In this document: in pieces, positions 48,987 through 56,438 of the stretch
Position numbering within the stretch: the first letter of the stretch is position 1
How the letters are laid out: each line of letters opens with the position of its first letter
Origin: Pseudomonas sp. FP1742
GTDB taxonomy: Bacteria; Pseudomonadota; Gammaproteobacteria; Pseudomonadales; Pseudomonadaceae
Assembly: GCF_030687145.1 (NCBI RefSeq)
Contig: NZ_CP117460.1
Coordinates: forward strand, 4,960,001-5,024,000
DNA: 64,000 nucleotides
Direction of reading: 5' to 3'
Notes under the pieces: model-generated
What the model was told of the DNA's origin: nothing
The model's database searches: none
What the model saw: the letters and a program-made list of their open reading frames with translations, nothing else
Translations under genes and position numbers: made by a program

Positions 48987-50582
48987 TTACTTCCACTTTA
49001 TATAATCAATGAATGCACCACTGTCGGTCTCGTTTAAAGCATTCCAGACAAATGATCCAATAAAGCGTCCAGATGGCGATTTATAGACCATCCTCATCGG
49101 TCCCGAATTGGAAACAGGGAGAAGTCGCTCTTCAATAAAATCACCATTTTGGTCATAAAACTCTATTTTATTTCCCTGTGCTGAATTGTGCAGATGAGTA
49201 AGTTCTACAGACGTTATTTCCTGGCTATTCCAACTGAACCTTATTGCAGAGTTAAAGAAGGCTAAAAATGACCTACTGCCTAACGAGAAGCGGGGATCTA
49301 TATCTTCGATGCTGCAGTAGCTATTCGTATAGAAAATTCGTTTAACAGTCACTGTCAGACCACTTTTTAACTCCACAGGCCTATCCAGCCAAAATAGCTG
49401 TTTGTCTACTTCCTCCCAGTCCTCGTCACCCCCAGCGAAGCCTTCGCCAATCACCTGCGCCTCGGCCACTTTGGAAACACCGATAACCTTGCCCCCGCGG
49501 ATCTGCTCAAAACGAACACCCACAATACCGTCGGCAATAACCTTGTCATTGGGAATGTCCCAAGCGAATTGCCCCGGTACCTGCGTGATCGGCAACGTTG
49601 CTTCATGGGCAGCCACCAGACTGCCATTCACCACAGCGGTGAACATCAAGTGGATCTCATCCCCCGCCTGCCAGATTGTCTGGATCAAATGGATCAACGC
49701 CCACAACGGCCCTCCCTTCATCTTGTCCAGGTCTACGACGGCCGGGTCGTCATTGTTCTCAGTCAGTATCTCGCGAAGGATCGGCATCTCCAGCTCGTTT
49801 CGGTCGAGATGAACGTCAATCAGGCATGACTTCGACCAAAATTTCTGCGGATTGAACACTCCCGTCGATGACGTACCTGAAAAATCACCCACCTGACTGA
49901 TCACGTTGTATTTGAACGCGAATTGCGGATCGTTCGGGGCATGGGCGAAATCGGCAGCATAAAGGGTGCGGACGATCGGCTTCGTTTCGGGATTCGGATC
50001 CTGCAGAGTCGGTGCGATCTGATGAGTGATGACTTTACCGCCACAGTCAATGGACAACGAGTCATACAGCTGCTTGCCTGGATAATCCAGTATCACGCGC
50101 ACGCCCGCTGCCGCCTCGGCGGGGCCGACACTCTTCGGGTTGACATCAATACTCAACAACGAATTGCCAGGGTCGGGATCCGGATCATTGCCAGCGGGAT
50201 CAGCGAGGTAGTGCAGCACAACCAACTTTGCCGAATCCTCGTTGCCCGACTGTCGCGTGACCGTGCACTTCAGTGTATTGATTCCGTTCGAGAGCATCCC
50301 CGCCGGCAAGCGAAACTCGAGCGGTGTCACTGCATCCTTGGTGACATCGGTGGACAGTGCCAGCGGAAGATGATTGAGGTAGAGCCGCCCGGTTTCATTG
50401 CTCGCCTGACCCTGATATGGCCCCAGCAACACCAACAAACCCAGTGGATCCGCGTAGTAATTGACTCTGGATAATCCAACCTGGGCGTCCAGGTGATTGA
50501 TCGGGTAGGTCTGTCGCGGAATGTAGGGCAACGTCAGGGCCAGGACGGCGATGGAGCCGGAGTTGAAGGCAGGGTTGTTCAT
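48987..50582 (-). CDS. Modular beta-sandwich protein B (531 aa), paralogue of A
   Basis: It starts MNNPAFNSGSIAVLALTLPY at 50582; codons further upstream are non-conserved. The N-terminal 260 residues are a diverged relative of protein A (SIDCGGKVITHQIAP against VTVDCGGVPLTHRIEP), residues about 265-380 are nearly identical to A at protein and DNA level, and the last 150 are unrelated to the equivalent part of A, ending in a beta-rich domain (IEFYDQNGDFIEERLLPVSN) that resembles a carbohydrate-binding jelly roll. There is no signal peptide. A lux-box-like site lies 72 bp upstream. Function unknown; an adhesin, effector or tail-like assembly is possible but unproven. Confidence 0.8.
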   Translation of the reverse strand: MNNPAFNSGSIAVLALTLPYIPRQTYPINHLDAQVGLSRVNYYADPLGLLVLLGPYQGQASNETGRLYLNHLPLALSTDVTKDAVTPLEFRLPAGMLSNGINTLKCTVTRQSGNEDSAKLVVLHYLADPAGNDPDPDPGNSLLSIDVNPKSVGPAEAAAGVRVILDYPGKQLYDSLSIDCGGKVITHQIAPTLQDPNPETKPIVRTLYAADFAHAPNDPQFAFKYNVISQVGDFSGTSSTGVFNPQKFWSKSCLIDVHLDRNELEMPILREILTENNDDPAVVDLDKMKGGPLWALIHLIQTIWQAGDEIHLMFTAVVNGSLVAAHEATLPITQVPGQFAWDIPNDKVIADGIVGVRFEQIRGGKVIGVSKVAEAQVIGEGFAGGDEDWEEVDKQLFWLDRPVELKSGLTVTVKRIFYTNSYCSIEDIDPRFSLGSRSFLAFFNSAIRFSWNSQEITSVELTHLHNSAQGNKIEFYDQNGDFIEERLLPVSNSGPMRMVYKSPSGRFIGSFVWNALNETDSGAFIDYIKWK

Positions 50583-50644
50583 GGCACAGGGCTCGTTGGC
50601 AGTTGGGTGGTGAGCCATCAAAACCTTGTTACGACGAAGTCGGC

Positions 50645-50664
50645 TACTGTCAAATCTGATAGGT
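50645..50664. promoter_or_regulatory. Lux-box-like site upstream of gene B
   Basis: ACTGTCAAATCTGATAGG keeps the CT-N12-AG frame and differs at few positions from the perfect palindrome upstream of gene A. Its centre is 72 bp before the start codon, almost the same distance as for gene A. Confidence 0.62.
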
Positions 50665-50772
50665 GATGGCAACTTTAAGACGAGCGGTTATACGCCGAAG
50701 GCGGATTTCACACAGATCGAGTAGGAGGTCGCGCTTGCGCGCAACGCGCCATGCCTGACGCACCGAAAACAA

Positions 50773-50794
50773 AAACGGCCCTCTCGGGCCGTTT
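50773..50794 (-). terminator. Terminator of the DUF6124 gene
   Basis: AAACGGCCC-TCTC-GGGCCGTTT with flanking A run lies 46 bp after the DUF6124 stop in its direction. Confidence 0.85.
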
Positions 50795-50839
50795 CTCATT
50801 TCGCTCATGCACAGATGCTCAATAACTTGAGGTCCGGTG

Positions 50840-51199
50840 TCAGGCAGGTGGATCGAGGTTATCCAGCACCCGGTTGACGGCCAGCTCACCGAGCATGACC
50901 ACCGATTGAATCCCCAACATCATGTTGCGATGCGGCATGTCCATCAACCCGGCGAACTCACTGAGCATCATGCTTGCTGACGCCAGGGTTTCGCAGGCGT
51001 TGACCAGCAGGGTTTCGTTATCGACCTTCGCACCGACATGGTAAATGGTGCTGGGTTTGCGCTGGGTGTCTTTGGGGGTGGGCGGTTTGAGGTAGTGGTC
51101 GAGGGCGCGGTCGGCGGCTTCGTGGAATTTTTTGGAATCGAGGGATTCGTAGGGGGAAACGTCGTCGGGTGCCGGTGGATTGGGTGTTGGTTTGAACAT
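50840..51199 (-). CDS. DUF6124 (DUF3077-like) family protein
   Basis: The 119-residue protein starts MFKPTPNPPAPDDVSPYESL at 51199 with TTGGAG before it. The N-terminal half is Pro/Lys-rich and polar; the C-terminal half is helical (VDNETLLVNACETLASASMMLSEFAGLMD, then GIQSVVMLGELAVNRVLDNLD). The family is frequent in Pseudomonas and has no known function. A long structured leader precedes it, and a broken second copy lies at 46092. The ribosome site can pair with an upstream TCCA, so translation may be controlled. Confidence 0.88.
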   Translation of the reverse strand: MFKPTPNPPAPDDVSPYESLDSKKFHEAADRALDHYLKPPTPKDTQRKPSTIYHVGAKVDNETLLVNACETLASASMMLSEFAGLMDMPHRNMMLGIQSVVMLGELAVNRVLDNLDPPA

Positions 51200-51233
51200 A
51201 GATGGAACTCCAATGCTATTTAGTGGAACCATC

Positions 51234-51437
51234 ACCCTCTCGCTACCAAACGAGGGGTGGTGGCCATACGAAGGTTGGTAGACCGGGCATTGGAACCGGC
51301 GCTTCCGAAGAAGCCCTGCGCATGGCCACCATAAATGCAGAGCCCCAAAAGGCCGCATCAGGTGAAGCTATGCTCCAATAACCGGGCTACCAAACCCGAT
51401 CGCTGTTTTTCAGCGACAGGGAAACGATATAGCCCGG
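51234..51437 (-). ncRNA. Structured leader RNA of the DUF6124 gene (candidate cis-regulator)
   Basis: Read on the minus strand (5' end near 51437): a stem CCGGGCUA/UAGCCCGG (51437-51430 with 51389-51382) holding UCGCUG-AAAAA-CAGCGA; then a 12-bp stem GGUGGCCAUGCG/CGUAUGGCCACC (51330-51319 with 51270-51259) enclosing a GCUUC-UUCG-GAAGC hairpin and a CCGG...CCGG hairpin; then a hairpin CUCG-loop-CGAG (51257-51234). CUACCAA (51281-51275) is complementary to UUGGUAG at 51394-51388 and also at 51249-51243, so two mutually exclusive long-range pairings are possible. It ends about 35 nt before the start codon. I cannot match it to a named RNA family. Confidence 0.68.
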
Positions 51438-51565
51438 CCTCAAGGCGCACTAGCCGGCGGATTCTGGCGTAGTCGTAGGCAGCGGCGCAAGGATGTGTAG
51501 CCTGAGTGAGTATCTGGAGATGTCGTTTAAACAGTGCTTGTTTAGCGGTCTGACACCAAGCCTTT
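51438..51565. other. Upstream part of the DUF6124 leader locus
   Basis: Part of this region (51480-51555) is repeated in diverged form at 46300-46377, so it belongs to the duplicated unit. It may contain the promoter. A short reading frame through it (residues MFKRHLQILTQATHPC) is probably not a gene. Confidence 0.45.
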
Positions 51566-51680
51566 GATCGTTCCCACGCTCTGCGTGGGGATGCCTCAAC
51601 GGACGCTCCGCGTTCGGCTTTAGAGGGTGGGACGCGGAGCGTCCCGGGCTGCATTCCCACGCAGAGCGTGGGAACGATCG
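51566..51680. repeat. Long inverted repeat, GATCGTTCCCACGC family
   Basis: The outer arms GATCGTTCCCACGCTCTGCG / CGCAGAGCGTGGGAACGATC enclose a second inner dyad (GGACGCTCCGCGT / ACGCGGAGCGTCC). It separates the island from phoQ. Confidence 0.9.
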
Positions 51681-51698
51681 TCACCCTCAAACCCAGGA

Positions 51699-53045
51699 TC
51701 AAACCACCGGAAAATGAATCCGGAACGCCGCCCCGCCCATCGGCGAATCCCCCAGCGTCAGCTTGGCGCTGTAGCTTTCGATGATGTCCTTGACCACCGC
51801 CAGGCCAATCCCCTGCCCCGGATGCTGGCGATCCAGGCGCTCGCCGCGTTCGAGAATCCGCGCCCGCTGATCCGGTGGCACACCCGGCCCGTCATCTTCC
51901 ACGCACAACTCAATCCCGTTGAGAGTTTCACGCACGCTGATGCGCACTTCGCCGAGGCACAGGCGATAGGCGTTTTCCAGCAGGTTGCCCATCATTTCCA
52001 GCAAGGCGCCCTGCTCGATTGGCACGTAACACTGATCCGGCAGATCGAAAGCGACCCGCACGCGCTTGTCGCGGTAGACCTTGTCCAGGGTGTCGCAGAG
52101 GCTTTGCAGCACCGGCCGCAGGCGCACCTGATGGCGTACCAGACCACTTTTGCGCAGGCTGGCCCGTTGCAGTTGATAGCTGATCTGCTGGCTCATGCGT
52201 TCGATCTGGGTTTGCAGCACCCGGGCCTGATCGCGTTCTTGCGGCTTTTGCGCCATGTCTTCGCTGACCCCTTGCAATACCGCCAGCGGAGTTTTCAGGC
52301 TGTGGGCCAGGTCGTCGAGGGAGTCGCGGTAACGGCTGCGCTGCTCGCGTTCGCTGTGCAGCAAACGGTTGAGCGAGCCGGTCAGGCGTAGCAGTTCGCG
52401 CGGGTGTTGTTCGCTGAGGCTTTCGCGGGTGCCGCTTTCGATCTGGTCCAGCTCCTGGCTCAGGCGGCTCAACGCCTGCAAGCCCCAGGTCAGGCCAACC
52501 CAGAGCAAAACGAGCAACACCAGCAATGCGGCACCGAAGCCCAGGTAGAGGTTTTCCCGCAGGCCTTCGAGGGTGGCTTCGTATTCGCGCACCGGTTGCA
52601 GCGCGACGATGCTGAACGCCGCGCTTTTGCCGCCGAGCAGCTTGACCTCGACGTCATAGACGAAAAACTCTTCACCATTGGCCTCGCGAATCCTCGCGAA
52701 CTCGTTGCCGCGTCCGTCGTAACGCGGCTTGTAGTTGATGTTCTCTTCCTGGGTGGCCTTCGAGCGCCATACCAGGTGACCTTCGCGGTCATAGATATAG
52801 CCGAGCAATCGGCTGTCGGCGAGGTTGAAACGCTCATCGGGCAACTGCGCCGGCATTTGCAAGCGGTTGTTATCCACCCGGGCAGCGGAGATCAGCGTGG
52901 TGACGTCCGACGCCAGGCGCTGCTCGATGGAGTCCTGCAACGCCAGGCTGAACGCGCCCTGCATCGCCGGCAGTAACGCCAGCATGAACAACACCGCCAG
53001 GGTGGTGGCGGCGAGCATCAAGCGGACACGAAGGGAACGAATCAA
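51699..53045 (-). CDS. phoQ: Sensor histidine kinase PhoQ
   Basis: The 448-residue Mg2+/cationic-peptide sensor has helix 1 (about 7-28), an acidic periplasmic domain (QRLASDVTTLISAARVDNNR onward), helix 2 (about 165-188), HAMP, HisKA with phospho-His in DDLAHSLKTPLAVLQG and HATPase (NLLENAYRLC, EDDGPGVPP, GQGIGLAVVKDI). Length and sequence match P. aeruginosa PhoQ. It overlaps phoP by 4 bp and is the last gene of oprH-phoP-phoQ. Confidence 0.95.
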   Translation of the reverse strand: MIRSLRVRLMLAATTLAVLFMLALLPAMQGAFSLALQDSIEQRLASDVTTLISAARVDNNRLQMPAQLPDERFNLADSRLLGYIYDREGHLVWRSKATQEENINYKPRYDGRGNEFARIREANGEEFFVYDVEVKLLGGKSAAFSIVALQPVREYEATLEGLRENLYLGFGAALLVLLVLLWVGLTWGLQALSRLSQELDQIESGTRESLSEQHPRELLRLTGSLNRLLHSEREQRSRYRDSLDDLAHSLKTPLAVLQGVSEDMAQKPQERDQARVLQTQIERMSQQISYQLQRASLRKSGLVRHQVRLRPVLQSLCDTLDKVYRDKRVRVAFDLPDQCYVPIEQGALLEMMGNLLENAYRLCLGEVRISVRETLNGIELCVEDDGPGVPPDQRARILERGERLDRQHPGQGIGLAVVKDIIESYSAKLTLGDSPMGGAAFRIHFPVV

Positions 53046-53719
53046 GTGCAGCGCTCATTGAACAGGTAGCCGAGGCCACGCACGGTATCGATCGGCTTGA
53101 ACCCGGCCGGGCCTTCGAGTTTGCGACGCAAGCGGCCGACCAGCACTTCGATCACATTTGGATCGCGCTCGTCGTCATCCGGGTAGAGCTGCTCCATCAA
53201 GCGGTCCTTGGCCACCACTTGCTGGTGATGGCGCATCAGGTATTCGAGGATCCGATATTCGTAGGCGGTCAGCGCCAGTGGCTGGTCATCGAGGGACGCC
53301 TGTTTGCGATTGAGGTCCAGCAGCAAGGGACCGGCGACGATGGTCGACTGGGTGAAACCGCTGGAGCGACGCAGCAAGGCATTGAGCCGGGCGTCCAGCT
53401 CTTCGAACTGGAACGGCTTGACCACGTAGTCGTCGGCACCGGCGGCGAGGCCTTCGACCTTGTCTTGCCAGTTGCCGCGCGCGGTGAGGATCAGGATCGG
53501 AAACGTCTTGCCCTGGGAGCGCAGCTGACGAATCAGGTCGAGCCCGCCCATCCCCGGCAGACCGAGGTCGATCACCGCCAGGTCATGGTTGAACTGCTCG
53601 GCCTGATGCAACGCATCGATGGCGTTGGCCACGGCCTCGACCACGTGGCCACTGTCCGTCAGACGGGTTTGCAGATGATGGCGCAACAGCGCTTCATCTT
53701 CGACGACCAGCAATTTCAT
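53042..53719 (-). CDS. phoP: Response regulator PhoP
   Basis: The 225-residue OmpR-type regulator has phospho-acceptor Asp51 (LAVIDLGLPGMGG), conserved Lys in ADDYVVKPFQ and a winged helix ending TVRGLGYLFNERC. It controls envelope and polymyxin-resistance genes in response to low Mg2+ together with PhoQ. oprH lies upstream on the same strand, with a REP pair between. Confidence 0.96.
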   Translation of the reverse strand: MKLLVVEDEALLRHHLQTRLTDSGHVVEAVANAIDALHQAEQFNHDLAVIDLGLPGMGGLDLIRQLRSQGKTFPILILTARGNWQDKVEGLAAGADDYVVKPFQFEELDARLNALLRRSSGFTQSTIVAGPLLLDLNRKQASLDDQPLALTAYEYRILEYLMRHHQQVVAKDRLMEQLYPDDDERDPNVIEVLVGRLRRKLEGPAGFKPIDTVRGLGYLFNERCT

Positions 53720-53815
53720 AAGGCTCTCCGGGGCAAATCAATATCTCTAAAGGCACGACACTGCACCTCAATGGCTAACAGGGCGAACACCAGTCATCAG
53801 TCAGGTAGCGGAACC

Positions 53816-53905
53816 TGTGGGAGCGGGCTTGCTCGCGAATGCGGTGTGTCAGGCAACATCAATATTGACTGTAACGCCGTCTTCGCGAGCAAGCCCGCTC
53901 CCACA
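53816..53905. repeat. REP pair inside the oprH-phoP gap
   Basis: Inverted GTGGGAGCGGGCTTGCTCGCG units with a spacer. Being inside the operon, it may lower or separate phoPQ expression from oprH. Confidence 0.92.
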
Positions 53906-53957
53906 GGGATTTCGCTCAACTGACTGGCATTGGCACATACCCTCACAAAACGCTTTT

Positions 53958-54560
53958 TTAGAAAACGTAGTTGGCAGACAGGTACGTCTGGGCGCTGCTG
54001 GTCAAGTCCAACGAACCCTGTTTGCTGCCGCCGCGCTCGCTCATCTCGGTACTGGCGTTGCTGCGCAGGTAACGGTAACCCAGCTCGACCGAGGTGTTTT
54101 GTGAAACTTGCTGCAGTACACCCACCTGGCCGCCAATGGCGTAACCGATATCACTGTCGCGGCTGAAGCCTGGCGATTCCTGGGTCATTTTGGTCAAACC
54201 CGCAGTGGCGCCGCCGAACAGTTTGGTGCTGCCACCCACCGGGTAGAACAAATCGTAGCTGCCCAACAGGTTTTCCTGACGCAGTTTAATGCCATTATGC
54301 GAGCCCGACACGTTGTCGTAAGTGGCGTAGTAGCGACCCTGGCTGTCTTGCTGGCCCAGACGCACGCCCCAGGTGTTGTCCTTGCCAATCACACCGTCGG
54401 CGTTCGGGTGGTTGAGGTTGTCGTTCAGGGCACTGGATTTTTTAACTTTGTCGCTGGTCTGGCCAAAGGTCAGGCCGGCGAAATTGGTGGTGTCGGCATG
54501 GGCGGCAACACTGGCGCCCATCACGGTGAAAGCCAGCAGCAGTTTTTTCAAAGTAGTCAT
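53958..54560 (-). CDS. oprH: Outer-membrane protein OprH
   Basis: OprH is an eight-stranded beta-barrel that binds LPS and stabilises the outer membrane at low Mg2+. The 200-residue product has a signal peptide (MTTLKKLLLAFTVMGASVAAHA), alternating barrel strands and a C-terminal aromatic end (YLSANYVF). It is the first gene of oprH-phoP-phoQ and has three direct PhoP-box repeats upstream. Confidence 0.95.
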   Translation of the reverse strand: MTTLKKLLLAFTVMGASVAAHADTTNFAGLTFGQTSDKVKKSSALNDNLNHPNADGVIGKDNTWGVRLGQQDSQGRYYATYDNVSGSHNGIKLRQENLLGSYDLFYPVGGSTKLFGGATAGLTKMTQESPGFSRDSDIGYAIGGQVGVLQQVSQNTSVELGYRYLRSNASTEMSERGGSKQGSLDLTSSAQTYLSANYVF

Positions 54561-54632
54561 TGGGGAGTTTCCTCATGCGCTATGTGTTTTTTGGGTACGG
54601 GGCAAGGTTACTGACCGCTCCCTGTACTGCCC

Positions 54633-54660
54633 CTGAACGCACGCTGAACCTGAGCTGAAT
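54633..54660 (-). promoter_or_regulatory. PhoP box: three direct repeats at 11-bp period
   Basis: On the minus strand ATTCAG, GTTCAG and GTTCAG occur at exactly 11-bp steps (plus-strand CTGAAC 54633-54638, CTGAAC 54644-54649, CTGAAT 54655-54660), 73-100 bp before oprH. The GTTCAG-N5-GTTCAG arrangement is that of PhoP sites in Pseudomonas; a third half-site could strengthen binding. Confidence 0.82.
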
Positions 54661-54707
54661 CAAATCGACTACGCTGTTTTGACGTTTTTTTAATATGGAG
54701 ATTAACC

Positions 54708-55499
54708 ATGCGTGTATTTCTCGCCCTTGTATTGCTGGCCTTGAGCGGGCTCAGCCAGGCCGCCATCAAGACCCAGGAAATTCCCTATCAGAGTGCCGAC
54801 GGCACCAAGCTGATCGGCTATTACGCCTACGACGACGCCATCAAAGGCCCACGCCCGGGTGTGGTGGTGGTGCATGAATGGTGGGGGCTCAACGACTACG
54901 CCAAGCGCCGCGCCCGCGATCTGGCCGGTCTGGGCTACAGCGCATTGGCCATCGACATGTATGGCGACGGCAAAAACACCGAACACCCCAAGGACGCCAT
55001 GGCGTTCATGCAAGCAGCGTCGAAGAACAGTGCGGCGGCCAGCGCGCGGTTTCAGGCCGGGCTCGATTTGCTGAAGAAACAGCCGCAGACCGATCCGGCC
55101 AAACTGGCGGCCATCGGATATTGCTTCGGCGGCAAGGTGGTGCTGGATGCGGCACGTCAGGGCTTGCCACTGGCAGGCGTGGTGAGTTTCCACGGTGCGC
55201 TGGCGACCGATACCCCGGCGGTGCCTGGCAGCGTAAAGGCGAAGATTCTGGTGGAGCATGGCGCGCTGGACAGCATGGTGACGGCGGAAAACGTGACGGC
55301 GTTCAAGGCGGAAATGGACAAGGCCGGTGCCGACTATAAATTCGTCAGCCTCGAAGGCGCCAAGCATGGGTTCAGCAACCCTGATGCGGACCGTCTGAGC
55401 CATGGCGACCATGGCGGGCCGGACATTGGTTACAACAAGGCTGCCGACGAGAAGTCGTGGGCGGATATGCAGGCGTTTTTCAAGAAGATCTTTGGCTGA
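54708..55499 (+). CDS. Secreted dienelactone hydrolase family protein
   Basis: This 263-residue alpha/beta hydrolase has an N-terminal signal peptide (MRVFLALVLLALSGLSQA) and should be periplasmic. The nucleophile is Cys in LAAIGYCFGGKVVLD, with Asp in VEHGALDSMV and His in GAKHGFSNPDADR. Classical DLHs open dienelactone in chlorocatechol breakdown, but exported copies have unknown substrates. The start follows TATGGAG. The PhoP-box repeats lie only 48 bp upstream, so shared control with oprH is possible. Confidence 0.92.
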   Translation: MRVFLALVLLALSGLSQAAIKTQEIPYQSADGTKLIGYYAYDDAIKGPRPGVVVVHEWWGLNDYAKRRARDLAGLGYSALAIDMYGDGKNTEHPKDAMAFMQAASKNSAAASARFQAGLDLLKKQPQTDPAKLAAIGYCFGGKVVLDAARQGLPLAGVVSFHGALATDTPAVPGSVKAKILVEHGALDSMVTAENVTAFKAEMDKAGADYKFVSLEGAKHGFSNPDADRLSHGDHGGPDIGYNKAADEKSWADMQAFFKKIFG

Positions 55500-55504
55500 C
55501 ACAG

Positions 55505-55536
55505 TGATCGTTCCCACGGTCCCCGTGGGAACGATC
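55505..55536. repeat. Palindromic repeat, GATCGTTCCCACGG variant
   Basis: A single perfect dyad GATCGTTCCCACGG-TC-CCCGTGGGAACGATC between DLH and the PPTase gene; it may serve as a terminator. Confidence 0.85.
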
Positions 55537-55577
55537 AAGCCCTCAGCCACTACCCAGCCTCAAGGTAACCCGGCAAA

Positions 55578-56312
55578 ATGCCCGTCATGAATCCCGTCCC
55601 CGCCCTGCCCGCCTGCTGTACCCCGCTCGACGCCCATTGGCCGCTGCCGTTTGCGCTGCCCGATACGGTCCTGCTGGGCACCCACTTCGATACCAGGCAA
55701 CTGGCCAGCGATGATTTCCAGCGCAGCGCCATCGAGCCGCCCGCAAGCATCCAGCGTTCGGTGGCCAAGCGTCAGGCCGAGTTTCTTGCCGGGCGGATTT
55801 GCGCTCGGGCCGCGTTGCAACAGCTGGAAGGGCTGAGCTTCATTCCAGCCATTGGTGAAGACCGCGCACCGGTGTGGCCAGCGCATATCACCGGTTCGAT
55901 CACCCACAGCACTGGCCGGGCCGCGGCGATTGTCGCGAACAAGGCCCATTGGCGCGGTCTGGGAATGGACCTGGAAAACCTGCTCGAAACGGAACGGGCC
56001 GAACGCCTGGCCGGGGAAATTCTCACCGGGCCTGAGTTGCAGCGCATGGCCGCCGGGGCTCGCGATCAATTGGCAATGCTGGTGACGCTGACGTTTTCGG
56101 TGAAGGAAAGCCTGTTCAAGGCGCTCTACCCGATCGTCCAGCAGCGCTTCTATTTTGAACACGCCGAAGTGCTGGAGTGGAGCGAGGGCGGTGAAGTGCG
56201 GTTGCGATTGCTGACCGACCTGTCCAGCGAATGGCGCAGCGGCACTGAGCTGGATGCGCAGTTTGCAGTGATGGATGGGCAGTTGTTGAGCCTGGTCAGT
56301 ATCAAGGCCTGA
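55578..56312 (+). CDS. pcpS: 4'-phosphopantetheinyl transferase (PcpS/EntD type)
   Basis: The enzyme moves phosphopantetheine from CoA to carrier proteins of fatty-acid, siderophore and polyketide/NRPS synthesis. The 244-residue sequence has the Mg2+ motif GLGMDLENLLE and the FSVKESLFKALYP (W/FSxKES) signature, plus the upstream GSITHSTGRAAAIV. Pseudomonads commonly have a single such enzyme serving both primary and secondary metabolism. The start may instead be 55587 (second Met). Confidence 0.92.
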   Translation: MPVMNPVPALPACCTPLDAHWPLPFALPDTVLLGTHFDTRQLASDDFQRSAIEPPASIQRSVAKRQAEFLAGRICARAALQQLEGLSFIPAIGEDRAPVWPAHITGSITHSTGRAAAIVANKAHWRGLGMDLENLLETERAERLAGEILTGPELQRMAAGARDQLAMLVTLTFSVKESLFKALYPIVQQRFYFEHAEVLEWSEGGEVRLRLLTDLSSEWRSGTELDAQFAVMDGQLLSLVSIKA

Positions 56313-56336
56313 GGGTTTGCAGTGGCTGTCAGGGCC

Positions 56337-56415
56337 TCTTCGCGAGCAAGCCCGCTCCCACATTGGTATTGCGTCGTACACAAATCCAATGTGGGAGCGG
56401 GCTTGCTCGCGAAAG
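56337..56415. repeat. REP pair (GTGGGAGCGGGCTTGCTCGCG type)
   Basis: Facing REP units with intact arms between the PPTase gene and the converging sensor kinase gene. Confidence 0.92.
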
Positions 56416-56438
56416 CGGTGGATCATTCACCGCAGATC

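Noticed and set aside
51200..51358. N-terminal extension of the DUF6124 protein (MRPFGALHLWWPC...)
   Set aside because: The stretch is explained by stable RNA structure, and a good ribosome site stands before the ATG at 51199.
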